From Fulvimarina sp. (GTDB taxonomy: Bacteria; Pseudomonadota; Alphaproteobacteria; Rhizobiales; Rhizobiaceae), in contig PACL01000057.1 of the NCBI GenBank assembly GCA_002700095.1, positions 58,559 to 118,747 on the forward strand: a stretch of 60,189 nt of DNA, given 5' to 3'. A model generated the notes under the pieces. The model made no database searches. It had not been told where the DNA came from and saw nothing but the letters and a program-made list of their open reading frames with translations. Of the stretch, positions 33,501-42,257 are shown piece after piece. Both the position numbers and the translations under genes were made by a program. Numbering within the stretch: position 1 is the stretch's first letter; every line of letters starts with the position of its first letter.

Positions 33501-34223
33501 CTACCTCCAGATGCCGCGCTTCGACTGGCGCGCCGTGGCCTCGACATCTGCATAGGGGCCGCCCGGCTCCGCCCGGGCCCAGCCGTTCTCCACCACCCAG
33601 CGGCCGATATCCGCGTCGCCGACGGTGCAGGCGCTCGTCGCCTCGCCGCGCTTCAGGCCGAAATCGTCCGGTACGTCGCAGGCGATCGAGCGGCCGCGCA
33701 GGAAGCGGCGGAGCTCGGTGCGTGCCATGACGCCGCAGGGAAAGTCTTCGGCGCTGCTCCCGCAGCGCTCGTTCAGGGGCAACGCCTCGACGCCGGGCAG
33801 CGTCACGACGCCCTGGCGGTAGGCGATGCGGGCGCCGTCAAGGGCGACGGGGCGGGCGAGGAGCCGAGGTTTCGGGGTGTCCGGCTGGAGCGTTTCGCCG
33901 GACAGAGGCGGGCGCGGGGGCAGGCGCTCCAACTCCCCGGCGCTCGGATCGGGAGCTGCCTCCTGCGGTGCGGCGCGTGCGCCTCGCATGTCGCCGCCCC
34001 CTTGTCGATCGGCGACGGCCGCAGCATCGCGCTCTTGCCGAGGCGCGCTCCCGGCGGGCTCGCCGGCCTCCTTCGCTGTCATCGGCTGGCGCGGGCGAGC
34101 GGCGTCGAACACCGTGCGCAGGTCGTCCGGTTCCGGCGCGAGCCACATCACGACGGCGAAGACCAGGACCAGGCCGACGGCGACGACGATGTTTCGCCGG
34201 ATATCCTCAACGCCCAAGGGCAT
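33501..34223 (-). CDS. Membrane-anchored staphylococcal nuclease-like (thermonuclease family) protein
   Basis: A 240-residue protein with an N-terminal anchor (RRNIVVAVGLVLVFAVVMWLA), about 80 residues of proline/alanine-rich linker, and a C-terminal SNase-like barrel from about 125: ARPVALDGARIAYRQGVVTLPGVEALPL, then CGVMARTELRRFLRGRSIACDVP (read in parts) and GRWVVENGWARAEPGGPYADVEATARQSKRGIWR at the end, the usual family terminus. The catalytic Arg/Glu/Arg set of active nucleases is not clearly complete, so it may bind rather than cleave nucleic acid. I chose the ATG at 34223. Common in Rhizobiales with no settled role. Confidence 0.78.
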   Translation of the reverse strand: MPLGVEDIRRNIVVAVGLVLVFAVVMWLAPEPDDLRTVFDAARPRQPMTAKEAGEPAGSAPRQERDAAAVADRQGGGDMRGARAAPQEAAPDPSAGELERLPPRPPLSGETLQPDTPKPRLLARPVALDGARIAYRQGVVTLPGVEALPLNERCGSSAEDFPCGVMARTELRRFLRGRSIACDVPDDFGLKRGEATSACTVGDADIGRWVVENGWARAEPGGPYADVEATARQSKRGIWR

Positions 34224-34424
34224 GCACACATCAACGGCTGGAGATGGAAGATCTGTCCCGCCGTTGCCCACTCATGATGGCCGATCTCGAGCCCCCGGCA
34301 CCGCTGGCGCCGAAGGCCCGGCGGAAATCGCGCGGCGGGACCAGGAGTCAATGGCGGCGACGGCGGCGGCGGCCATCGATGGCGACTCCGGCGGTCATTG
34401 CGGCCATGGCCGCTCCGGCCGGCG

Positions 34425-35078
34425 TCACTGGCTGGCCCAGAGGATCCGCGCCATCCATTCGATCTCCTCGACGCCGAACTGCCGGTCCGGATAGTCGGGA
34501 TTGACAGAGCCGAGCTCGATCGAGCGGGCCGTCCGGCGCTGCAGGATCTTGGCCATCACCTCGCCTTCGCGGGTGCGAACGACGACCCGGTCGCCGCGGC
34601 GCACCGAGGCGCCGGGCGCGACGATGATGACGTCGCCGTCGCGATAGAGCGGCATCATCGAGTTCCCCGAGACCTCCAGCGCGTAGGTGGCTTCGTCGCT
34701 CTGGGCCGGCAGCTGGATCTCGTCCCAGCCTTGGCCGACGGGGAAGCCGGCATCGTCGAAGAAGCCGCCGGTACCGGCCTGGGCGAAGCCGAGCAGCGGC
34801 ACCGTCACGGCCGCCCGCCGGGCCTGCAGCCCGGCATCGACCGAGCCCTTGCCGGCCATCAGCGTGGTGAATTCCTCGATTGTCGCGCCGGTCGCCTCGA
34901 TCACCTTGGCGATCGATTCCGTCGAGGGCCACCGGGGTCGGCCGTCGCCGGCGCTGCGCTTGGAGCGGTTGAAGGTCGTCGGATCGAGGCCCGCCCGCCT
35001 CGCAAGGCCCGAGGCCGAGAGGTTGTTGCGCGCGGCAAGCGCGTCGATCGCGGCCCAGATTCGGTCATGCGAGAACAT
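34425..35078 (-). CDS. XRE-type regulator with S24 (LexA-like) peptidase domain
   Basis: A 217-residue repressor. Residues 1-75 form an XRE-like helix-turn-helix (NLSASGLARRAGLDPTTFNRSKR). The C-terminal S24 domain has the catalytic Ser140 (EVSGNSMMPLYRDGD) and Lys177 (GEVMAKILQRR). A possible self-cleavage Ala-Gly pair is at 101-102 (FAQAGTGG). Such proteins are cleaved under DNA damage or simply use the fold for sensing. About 35 bases upstream of the start an AT-rich inverted repeat, AATAA-N9-TTATT (35111-35129), stands out in GC-rich DNA and may be its own operator. Its target may be itself and the divergent brkB-like gene. Confidence 0.9.
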   Translation of the reverse strand: MFSHDRIWAAIDALAARNNLSASGLARRAGLDPTTFNRSKRSAGDGRPRWPSTESIAKVIEATGATIEEFTTLMAGKGSVDAGLQARRAAVTVPLLGFAQAGTGGFFDDAGFPVGQGWDEIQLPAQSDEATYALEVSGNSMMPLYRDGDVIIVAPGASVRRGDRVVVRTREGEVMAKILQRRTARSIELGSVNPDYPDRQFGVEEIEWMARILWASQ

Positions 35079-35341
35079 GGCGGACGATCCGTCGACAGGC
35101 GTTCAAGGAAAATAAACCTCGTCCTTATTAAAAGCAGCGGTTGCCGTTGTCCAGACGCTGCACGGACGATGTAACGCAGCGTCGTGTCGTCGCGGCGAAG
35201 CGCTGGAACCGCGGCGGCAACTGCGGCATTGTGGCAGTCAAGGGCATGGCGCGCGACGCCTGCCTTCCCGGCCTGTCCATGCGCCGGATCAACTGGTGAC
35301 GCCGATCCCGGCCGATCTGCAATCGGGGAGTTCGACGCGAG

Positions 35342-36355
35342 GTGAGTGAGGCGCGGTTCGCTGCCCAGACCAGCGAGGAAATGCGACACCGGGCGGGCGA
35401 GCCCGGACGTGGCCGCGATGCGTCCCATCCGACTGCAATCCCATGGAAGGGCTGGAAGGACATCGCCGCGCGGCTCTACGTCTCGTTCTTCGAGGACCGG
35501 GTGATGCTGATTGCAGCAGGCGCCACCTTCTATCTGCTTCTGGCGCTGTTCCCGGCCTTTGCGGTCTTCGTGTCCTTCTACGGCTTCGTCAGCGACCCGC
35601 TGTCGATCAGCGACCACATCGCCTTCATCGGCCAGTTCCTGCCCCCGGCCGGAACCCAGCTTCTCGAGGCGCAGCTGGACACCCTGACTTCGCAGAACTC
35701 CACGTCGCTGTCCCTCGGCTTCTTCACCGGCCTCCTCTTCGCCCTCTGGAGCGCCAACAACGGCATCAAGACGCTGTTCGAGGCGATGAACGTTGCCTAT
35801 GGCGAGAGCGAGAAGCGCAGCTTCGTCAAGCTCAACCTCGTTGCCCTTGGCTACACGCTCGGTGCGATCTTCATCGGCATCGTGCTGATCGCCGCCGTCG
35901 GCATCGTCCCGGCGCTGATGGCGATCTTCGGTCTGAGGGGCTTTTCCGAAACGGTCATCGCGGCGCTGCGCTGGCCGATCGTCTTCGTGCTGATCGTCGC
36001 GGCGATCGCCATCATCTATCGCTACGGGCCGAGCCGGAGCCGGGCGCGCTGGCGCTGGGTGACGTTCGGGGCGCTTCTCACGGCGAGCGTCTGGCTGATC
36101 GCCTCGATCGGCTTTTCCTGGTATCTCCAGAACTTCGCCAACTACAACGCCATGTACGGCTCGCTCGGCGCCGTCGTCGGCTTCATGATGTGGGTGTGGA
36201 TCTCTTCGCTGATCTTCATCATCGGCGCCGAGATCAATGCCGAGATGGAGCACCAGACCGCCGTCGACACCACCGATCCGCCGGCCAAGCCGATCGGCCG
36301 CCGCGGCGCCCGGGTCGCCGACACGGTGGGCCGCAGGATTGGCCGGAGCAGCTGA
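35342..36355 (+). CDS. YihY/BrkB family inner-membrane protein
   Basis: A 337-residue polytopic protein of the YihY (BrkB-type) family. It has about six helices and the family signatures RVMLIAAGATFYLLLALFPAFAVFVSFYGF (in parts, residues 56-85), LLFALWSANNGIKTLFEAMNVAYGE near 130-155, and NYNAMYGSLGAVVGFMMWVWISS near 265-290. BrkB was once linked to serum resistance in Bordetella; the true function is unknown. The start is a GTG at 35342, and a later ATG at 35381 is possible. It is divergent from the S24 regulator with a 263-base intergenic region. Confidence 0.9.
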   Translation: MSEARFAAQTSEEMRHRAGEPGRGRDASHPTAIPWKGWKDIAARLYVSFFEDRVMLIAAGATFYLLLALFPAFAVFVSFYGFVSDPLSISDHIAFIGQFLPPAGTQLLEAQLDTLTSQNSTSLSLGFFTGLLFALWSANNGIKTLFEAMNVAYGESEKRSFVKLNLVALGYTLGAIFIGIVLIAAVGIVPALMAIFGLRGFSETVIAALRWPIVFVLIVAAIAIIYRYGPSRSRARWRWVTFGALLTASVWLIASIGFSWYLQNFANYNAMYGSLGAVVGFMMWVWISSLIFIIGAEINAEMEHQTAVDTTDPPAKPIGRRGARVADTVGRRIGRSS

Positions 36356-36534
36356 TGCGCCACCGGCCGGCCGTGCCGTCCGGGGCACCGCCCCATGGTC
36401 GGCGCGCAGGCGGTGCGGAAGATCCGCCCGGTCGATAGGCGGGGTGACCGACGGTTTTCCCGCAATTGCGATGGAGGCAGGCGCTAGGACGCCGGTCCTG
36501 CGAGCGTCGCGGCCTTGCGTGCACGAAGATATGG

Positions 36535-36559
36535 GGCGGCCTCGAGAGGCGAGGCCGCC
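36535..36559. terminator. Strong 10-bp hairpin, candidate terminator
   Basis: GGCGGCCTCG, loop AGAGG, CGAGGCCGCC: a perfect 10-bp stem with a 5-base loop, five bases beyond the stop of the minus-strand gene at 36565 and 180 bases after brkB. It could stop both convergent transcripts, though no long T-run follows. Confidence 0.55.
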
Positions 36560-36564
36560 AAGGA

Positions 36565-37098
36565 TCATCTGCCCCGGAACGACAGGTCCGACACCACGAC
36601 GTTTCGCCCGTCGATCTTCTCCACCACCTGCATGGTGAAGGCGCCGCCGCCACTGTTGCGGATCAGCATACGCGCGACGTCGTCGTCATAGATCTTCTTC
36701 GCCCACTTGACCCTCAGATCCAGCGTGTCGCCTTTCAGCTTGCCGGAGAGCGTCGCCGGGCCGCTGGTCGACCCGGTGTAGGTGCCGCGATAGAGCTTGC
36801 CGTTCGGGTCGTAGGTGAGGCGGGCGGCGATTTCCCGCTTGAGCAGCACCATGGCGCGGCAGTTTCCGGCGATGGTGAAGCTGCTCTGGCCGTTGCGCGT
36901 GCCCGAGACGTTGCAGGAGACCGACGTCGGCGACGGCAGCTGCCTGACCTTCACCTGCCCGCCACCCTGCCACGCGCCGCCGAAGCGCGAGAAATAGTCC
37001 GGGGCGGCCTCGACCGACCCGGCGGCGAAGACCCCGACGAGGACGGCGACGGCAGCCGCGAGGGCGCCTCGCTGGAAGAAATGTTTCGTGACGGACAA
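36565..37098 (-). CDS. Small secreted protein of unknown function
   Basis: A 177-residue protein with a signal peptide (LAAAVAVLVGVFAAGSVEA). The mature part begins APDYFSRFGGAWQGGGQVKV and is beta-rich with a conserved pair of cysteines (SCNVSGTRN, GNCRAM) and a C-terminal NVVVSDLSFRGR. The pattern GxWxGxGxV followed by CxV and CRA is that of the calycin-like lipocalin/DUF-type proteins of Rhizobiales periplasm, but no function is known. I chose the TTG at 37098 because GGAG lies seven bases upstream and a normal signal peptide follows; the ATG further upstream would add an implausible extension. Confidence 0.78.
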   Translation of the reverse strand: MSVTKHFFQRGALAAAVAVLVGVFAAGSVEAAPDYFSRFGGAWQGGGQVKVRQLPSPTSVSCNVSGTRNGQSSFTIAGNCRAMVLLKREIAARLTYDPNGKLYRGTYTGSTSGPATLSGKLKGDTLDLRVKWAKKIYDDDVARMLIRNSGGGAFTMQVVEKIDGRNVVVSDLSFRGR

Positions 37099-37253
37099 GA
37101 TCGCGCTCCTCGATTGGCTCTGGCGTCGAGGAAGGACGCCGCGAGACCCGCACCAGACTTGCGCTCCTGCCATGCCGCAACGAAGTGGCAAAACCGGGGC
37201 CCGGTGCGATCAAGTCCCGATGACGTCTCGATGATGCCCCGGCCGTCGCGGCT

Positions 37254-37278
37254 GGAACGGGCGGGGGCCCGTCACGTT
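37254..37278 (+). promoter_or_regulatory. Sigma-EcfG promoter of the Pmp3/YqaE gene
   Basis: GGAAC (37254-37258), 16 bases, CGTT (37275-37278) matches the sigma-EcfG consensus exactly. It ends 35 bases before the start of the Pmp3/YqaE gene, close to the spacing seen for entericidin. Confidence 0.72.
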
Positions 37279-37313
37279 ACCGTCGGAACAACCCTCACGG
37301 AGCCTGTCAGTTC

Positions 37314-37472
37314 ATGGATCTCGTCCGCATCATCATCGCCATCCTGCTGCCGCCGCTCGGCGTCTTCCTGCAGGTCGGCCTCGGCAAGCATTTCTGGATC
37401 AACGTGATCCTGACCCTGTTTGGCTATATCCCGGGCATCGTCCATGCGATCTGGGTCATCGCGAAGTACTGA
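37314..37472 (+). CDS. YqaE/Pmp3 family small membrane protein
   Basis: A 52-residue protein made of two hydrophobic helices: MDLVRIIIAILLPPLGVFLQ and FWINVILTLFGYIPGIVHAIWV, with GLGKH between. This is the Pmp3/UPF0057 signature (LPPLGVFL and GYIPGIVHAIWV). The family limits ion leakage and supports membrane potential under salt, cold or membrane stress in yeast, plants and bacteria. An exact sigma-EcfG promoter match precedes it, which fits stress induction. It stands alone, 145 bases before the decayed hydrolase gene on the opposite strand. Confidence 0.9.
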   Translation: MDLVRIIIAILLPPLGVFLQVGLGKHFWINVILTLFGYIPGIVHAIWVIAKY

Positions 37473-37617
37473 GCGGGCGGATCCGGTCCGGGCAGCGCAA
37501 CAGCGACGTCCGGACATTCGCCGGGGCAGTCCGATCGGGTGATTGGGGAGGTTTCCAATCATTGGCTGCGCCGTCGACTGGGGCGGGCACGCGTCGCCGT
37601 GCATCCGCCGGGCGACG

Positions 37618-38180
37618 TCAGGTCTCGATGACGGCGAGACGATCGGCGTTGATGCGATCCGCGATGGTCTGGTAGAGGCCGTGCGGCGCGCCAGTGCAGA
37701 CCTTCAGTTCCGCGCCCGCGACGATCTTGGCGGTCTTCTCGCCGGCAGCGGCGATCGGGACGATCTGGTCGTCGTCGCCATGCATGACGAGCGTCGGCTT
37801 GCCGATCGTCTTCAGGTCCTCGGTGTAGTCGACCTCGAAAAACTCGTGGACGAAGTCATACTCGCCCCTGTTCGAGCCCATCATGCCGAGCCGCCAGAAG
37901 TCGAGCTTGATGCCCTCGTTCACCTTGGCGCTTTCGCGGTTCCAGCCGAAGAACGGCGTGGTGGTGTCGAGGAATGCGCCGGAGCGGTCCTCCGCCGTCA
38001 TCTTGCGGATGTCGTCGAACACTTCCAAAGGCGTGCATTCCCTATTGGCCCCGGTCTTCAGCATCAGCGGGAGACGGCGGCAGTGAACACCATCTTGGCT
38101 ACCTTCGACTTGCCGTGACGGCCGACATAATAGGCACTATCGCCGCCGCTGGTGGAATGGCCGACGAGATCAGCAATGAC
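37618..38180 (-). pseudogene. Frameshifted alpha/beta hydrolase (chloroperoxidase/arylesterase-like)
   Basis: The C-terminal 148 codons are open from 38064 (LMLKTGANRECTPLEVFDD, PTLVMHGDDDQIVP with the catalytic Asp, GAPHGLYQT with the His). The part before it is in another frame: DLVGHSTSGGDSAYYVGRHG holds the nucleophile elbow GHSTSGG, ending FTAAVSR-stop at 38064. Adding one C to the run at 38067-38071 joins them as AVSPLMLKTG, the family sequence. So a single-base deletion split the gene. The first 85 or so residues of a normal enzyme are missing, replaced by AraC-like sequence. I judge it inactive. Confidence 0.7.
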
Positions 38181-38219
38181 CGGCGCGCGCTGCGGATCGG
38201 CGAGGCAGCAGTCGGTGCG

Positions 38220-38489
38220 CCATTCGTGGGATGCCGTGACGTTGACCTTGCGCAGGTGTTCGCCGCGGCGCGAGCGGCGGGAGAAGATGGTCGGGCGGGT
38301 GCGCACCATCACCGCGGCGCGGACGCTCTCGCCGGCGCCCTCGCTCGCCGGCATAATCGGGCGCCCGTCGATGGTCGCGTCGACGGCGCCCTTCAGGAAC
38401 AGGTAGAAGGTCCCGCCCGAGCGCTGCTCGATCCTCATGTCGAGGTCGGCCGGTTCGGTGGCGGCGGAGGAGTGGAGGACGAGGCCGGG
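38220..38489 (-). pseudogene. AraC-type regulator remnant fused to the hydrolase remnant
   Basis: Codons for PGLVLHSSAATEPADLDMRI, then YLFLKGAVDATIDGRPI and TIFSRRSRRGEHLRKVNVTASHEW look like the N-terminal sensor half of an AraC-family regulator (the RRGEHLRKVNVxxxxEW part is typical just before the linker). The DNA-binding half is absent; instead, the frame runs into the alpha/beta hydrolase at about 38180-38220. This suggests a deletion that joined a regulator and an enzyme gene that once stood next to each other. The family call is moderate, from pattern only. Confidence 0.5.
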
Positions 38490-38740
38490 TCGGCGGCGGC
38501 CGGCGGAACGTGTCGCCCGCCTGCGTCCGATTCTGCGCTTTTCCCACCGCCGCGCTGCACGCTCCGGGTGCGGCGGGGATCGATCAGCCGCATTGTTTGC
38601 ACACCAACGGCGCGAAACCGGAGCCGAAACATTGACGGCTTGCGATCCGTCGGGCTTATTCCATCCATCGTCGGGCCGGGATCGACCGCTTCTGCCGCCC
38701 TCCCCATGCAATTTTGATGACACTTTGGAGACGTTCACCG

Positions 38741-40327
38741 ATGAAGGATCAGCTCGACAACCTCGCCAGGAGTGCTGCGGCTGGACGGCTCAGCCGCCGG
38801 GAATTTCTGGGTCGGGCTGCAGCTCTCGGCATCACGGTGACGGCTGCCAACGGCCTTCTCGTCTCGGCCGGTCACGCCCAGACGCCGAAGCGCGGCGGCC
38901 ACCTCAAGCTCGGTCTCGAAGGTGGCTCGGGAACGGATTCCCTCGATCCGGCGAAGTATCTCTCGCAGGTCCTCTTCTGCGTCGGCCGCAACTGGGGCGA
39001 CACGCTGATCGAGAGCCATCCGGAAACCGGCGAGGCGAGCCCGGCCCTGGCCGAATCCTGGTCGGCGTCGGACGACGCCAAAGTGTGGACCTTCCAGATC
39101 CGCAACAACGTCGAGTTCCATGACGGCAAGAAGCTCACCGTCGAGGACTGCGTCGCCACGCTGAAGCGCCATTCGGACGAGAAGTCGGAATCGGGTGCGC
39201 TCGGCGTCCTGAAGTCGATCTCCGACGTCAAGGCCGACGGGGGCAATCTCGTCGTCAGCCTCAGCGAGGGCAACGCCGACCTGCCGCTGCTCTTGTCCGA
39301 CTACCACCTCATCGTCCAGCCGAATGGCGGCTACGACGATCCGACCGCGACGATCGGCACCGGCCCCTACAAGATGACCGGCTGGGAAGCGGGCGTGCGC
39401 GCCACCTTCGAGCGCAACGAGAACGACTGGCGCGACGACCGCGGCTTTGTCGATTCGATCGAGATCATCGTCATCAACGACGCTACCGCCCGCGTCGCCG
39501 CGCTGTCCTCGGGCCAGGTCCACTTCATCAACCGCGTCGATCCCAAGACCGTCGATCTCCTGAAGCGCGGCCCGATCAACATCCTGAACACCTCCGGCCG
39601 CGGCCACTACGTGTTCATTATGCATTGCAACACCGCGCCCTTCGACAACAACGACCTGCGGCTGGCGCTGAAATACGCCATGGACCGCGAGGCCATGGTC
39701 TCCACGATCCTGCGCGGCTACGGCAAGGTCGGCAACGACTTCCCGATCAACGAGACCTATGCGCTCTTCCCGGAGGGCATCGAGCAGCGCAGCTACGATC
39801 CTGACAAGGCGAAGTTCCACTTCAAGAAGTCCGGCCATGACGGCTCGGTGCTGCTGCGCACCTCCGACGTCGCCTTCCCCGGCGCCGTCGACGCGGCGCA
39901 GCTCTACCAGCAGAGCGCGTCCAAGGCGGGCATCGAGATCGAGATCCGCCGCGAGCCCGGCGACGGCTACTGGTCGAACGTCTGGAACGTCCAGCCCTTT
40001 TCGACCTCCTACTGGGGCGGCCGCCCGACCCAGGACCAGATGTACACCACGGCCTACTATTCGAAGGCCGACTGGAACGACACGCGCTTCCTGCGGCCCG
40101 ACTTCGACAAGCTGCTTCTGGAGGCCCGCGCCGAGCTCGACGAGCAGAAGCGCAAGGACATGTATCGCGAAATGGCGACGATGGTCCGCGACGAGGGCGG
40201 CGTGATCCTGCCGATGTTCAACGACTTCGTGAACGCCTCGACCAAGGCCGTCCAGGGCTATGTGAACGACATCGGCAACGACATGTCGAACGGCTACGTC
40301 GCCACGCGGGTGTGGCTCGAAAGCTGA
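38741..40327 (+). CDS. ABC transporter substrate-binding protein, family 5 (peptide/nickel type)
   Basis: A 528-residue periplasmic protein with a Tat signal: LSRREFLGRAAALGITVTA then AGHAQTP. The SBP family 5 body is clear: LDPAKYLSQVL, PALAESWSASDDAKVWTFQIR near 95-115, FHDGKKLTVEDCVATL, GTGPYKMTGWEAGVRA near 215, and NDLRLALKYAMDREAMV near 310. This family binds peptides, nickel complexes, glutathione, opines or other organic compounds. I chose the ATG at 38741 for the signal peptide. It opens a compact operon: the next start overlaps its stop by one base. Confidence 0.92.
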   Translation: MKDQLDNLARSAAAGRLSRREFLGRAAALGITVTAANGLLVSAGHAQTPKRGGHLKLGLEGGSGTDSLDPAKYLSQVLFCVGRNWGDTLIESHPETGEASPALAESWSASDDAKVWTFQIRNNVEFHDGKKLTVEDCVATLKRHSDEKSESGALGVLKSISDVKADGGNLVVSLSEGNADLPLLLSDYHLIVQPNGGYDDPTATIGTGPYKMTGWEAGVRATFERNENDWRDDRGFVDSIEIIVINDATARVAALSSGQVHFINRVDPKTVDLLKRGPINILNTSGRGHYVFIMHCNTAPFDNNDLRLALKYAMDREAMVSTILRGYGKVGNDFPINETYALFPEGIEQRSYDPDKAKFHFKKSGHDGSVLLRTSDVAFPGAVDAAQLYQQSASKAGIEIEIRREPGDGYWSNVWNVQPFSTSYWGGRPTQDQMYTTAYYSKADWNDTRFLRPDFDKLLLEARAELDEQKRKDMYREMATMVRDEGGVILPMFNDFVNASTKAVQGYVNDIGNDMSNGYVATRVWLES

Positions 40328-41439
40328 TGGCAAAGGACCAGCGGGAGGCGTCGACGCTCGACGCCTCCGGTGGGACCGCTCTGCTGGAGGACGCCGGCAG
40401 CGGAACACCCCAGGATCTGCCGCCGGTCAGTCCGGTGCGCGCGTCCGGCGGCCGCTTCGGAGCGGTCGCCGGCTTTCATTCCAACCATCCCCTGGCCGCC
40501 CTGATCCTGCAGCGGATCGCGCTCAGTGTCGGCCTGCTCTTCGCCGTCTCGCTGCTGATCTTCCTCGGCGTCGAGGCGCTGCCCGGCGACTTCGCCCAGA
40601 CCTATCTCGGCCAGTCGGCGACGCCCCAGGCGGTCGCCAACATCCGCGCCGATCTCGGCCTCGACCGGCCGGCGCCGACCCGCTACGTCGAATGGCTCGG
40701 CGGCGTGCTGCAGGGCGACTTCGGCAATTCCTGGGCGAGCGGCCAGTCGGTCACCAGCCAGATCGCGGGCCGCCTCGGCAACACGCTGTTCCTCGCCTTC
40801 TTCGCGGCCGTCATCTCGGTGCCCCTCGCGGTCGGCCTCGGCATGCTCGCCGTCCTTTACCGCGACAAGGCGCCGGACCGGCTGATCAACATCTTCTCGC
40901 TGGCCGCGGTCTCGCTGCCGGAGTTCTTCGTCGGCTACCTCCTGATCCTGTTCTTCGGCGTGCAGCTCGGCTGGGTGTCCTATCCCTCGACCGTGTTCTC
41001 CGGGATGCCGTTCGCGGACCGTCTCCAGGCGGTGGCCCTGCCGGTGGCGACGCTCGTTCTCGTCGTCCTCGCGCACATGATGCGCATGACCCGGGCCGCC
41101 ATCCTGAACGTGATGTCCTCCGCCTATATCGAGACCGCCGAGCTGAAGGGCCTCAACGCCTTCCGCATCATCGCCCGCCACGCCGCGCCGAACGTGCTTG
41201 CGCCGATCATCACGGTCGTCGCCCTGAACCTCGCCTATCTCGTCGTCGGCGTCGTCGTCGTCGAGGTGGTCTTCGTCTATCCGGGCATGGGCCAGTACAT
41301 GGTCGACGCGGTGACGGTGCGCGACATGCCGGTGGTGCAGGCCTGCGGCCTGATCTTCGCCACCGTCTACATCGTCCTCAACATGATCGCCGACATTCTC
41401 GGGATCCTGGCAAATCCGCGACTGAGGCATCCGCGATGA
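40327..41439 (+). CDS. ABC transporter permease (DppB type)
   Basis: A 370-residue inner-membrane permease with six helices, preceded by an unusual soluble N-terminal extension of about 55 residues (MAKDQREASTLDASGG). The DppB-type features are ILQRIALSVGLLFAVSLLIF, VVGVVVVEVVFVYPGMGQYMVDAV near 320, and the EAA-like loop YIETAELKGLNAFRIIARHAAPN near 270-292, which contacts the ATPase. It forms the translocation pore with the next gene. Its ATG overlaps the preceding stop (TGATG) and its own stop overlaps the next start by 4 bases. Confidence 0.92.
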   Translation: MAKDQREASTLDASGGTALLEDAGSGTPQDLPPVSPVRASGGRFGAVAGFHSNHPLAALILQRIALSVGLLFAVSLLIFLGVEALPGDFAQTYLGQSATPQAVANIRADLGLDRPAPTRYVEWLGGVLQGDFGNSWASGQSVTSQIAGRLGNTLFLAFFAAVISVPLAVGLGMLAVLYRDKAPDRLINIFSLAAVSLPEFFVGYLLILFFGVQLGWVSYPSTVFSGMPFADRLQAVALPVATLVLVVLAHMMRMTRAAILNVMSSAYIETAELKGLNAFRIIARHAAPNVLAPIITVVALNLAYLVVGVVVVEVVFVYPGMGQYMVDAVTVRDMPVVQACGLIFATVYIVLNMIADILGILANPRLRHPR

Positions 41440-42257
41440 GGCTGCGCAGCATTCCCCCCAGCGCCTGGATCGGCATCGCCGGCATCGTCCTCGCGCTCGT
41501 CTGCGCGGTGTTCGCGCCCTGGATCGCACCCTATGGCGAGCGCGAGATCGTCGGCGACATCTGGCAGCCGGTCGGCGGCGACTTCCTGCTTGGCACCGAC
41601 AATCTCGGGCGGGATCTCCTGTCCCGGCTGATCTTCGGCGCGCGCACGACGATCTTCGTGGCGATGTCGGCGACGCTCCTGTCCTTCTCCCTCGGCATGA
41701 TCCTGTCCTTCACGGCCGCCGTGGTGCGCGGCTGGACCGACCAGGCGCTGTCGCGGCTGAACGACCTCCTGATGTCGGTGCCGACGCTGATCTTCGCGCT
41801 GGTCGTGCTGGCGGTGCTGCCCCAGGAGATGTGGATCCTGATCCTCGTCATGGCGGTGCTCGATTCCACCCGCGTGTTCCGACTCGGTCGGGCCGTGGCG
41901 GTCGACATCGCCGTGATGGACTTCGTCGAGGCAGCCCGGCTGCGCGGCGAAGGCACCGTCTGGATCATCTTCCGGGAGATCCTGCCGAACGCGCTGTCGC
42001 CGCTCTTGGCCGAGTTCGGCATGCGCTTCGCCTTCGCCGTCCTCTTCCTCTCCACTTTGTCCTTCCTCGGTCTCGGCATCCAGCCGCCGGCCGCCGACTG
42101 GGGCGGCATGGTCAAGGACAACAAGGACGGCATCATCTTCGGCATTCCCGCGGCCCTCATTCCCGGCGGCGCGATCGCGGCCCTGGCCATCTGCGTCAAT
42201 CTCGTCGTCGACTGGCTGCTCAACCGCACCAGCAGCCTGAAGGGAGGACGCGGCTGA
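41436..42257 (+). CDS. ABC transporter permease (DppC type)
   Basis: A 273-residue permease, partner of the DppB-type protein. After the first helix it has the family block FLLGTDNLGRDLLSRLIFGART near residues 49-70, then the EAA loop FVEAARLRGEGTVWIIFREILPN near 165-187 and FLSTLSFLGLGIQPPAADWG near 206-225. It is slightly short of the usual 280-300 residues because the N-terminal soluble part is reduced. It overlaps both neighbours by a few bases, so translation of the operon is tightly coupled. Confidence 0.92.
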   Translation: MRLRSIPPSAWIGIAGIVLALVCAVFAPWIAPYGEREIVGDIWQPVGGDFLLGTDNLGRDLLSRLIFGARTTIFVAMSATLLSFSLGMILSFTAAVVRGWTDQALSRLNDLLMSVPTLIFALVVLAVLPQEMWILILVMAVLDSTRVFRLGRAVAVDIAVMDFVEAARLRGEGTVWIIFREILPNALSPLLAEFGMRFAFAVLFLSTLSFLGLGIQPPAADWGGMVKDNKDGIIFGIPAALIPGGAIAALAICVNLVVDWLLNRTSSLKGGRG

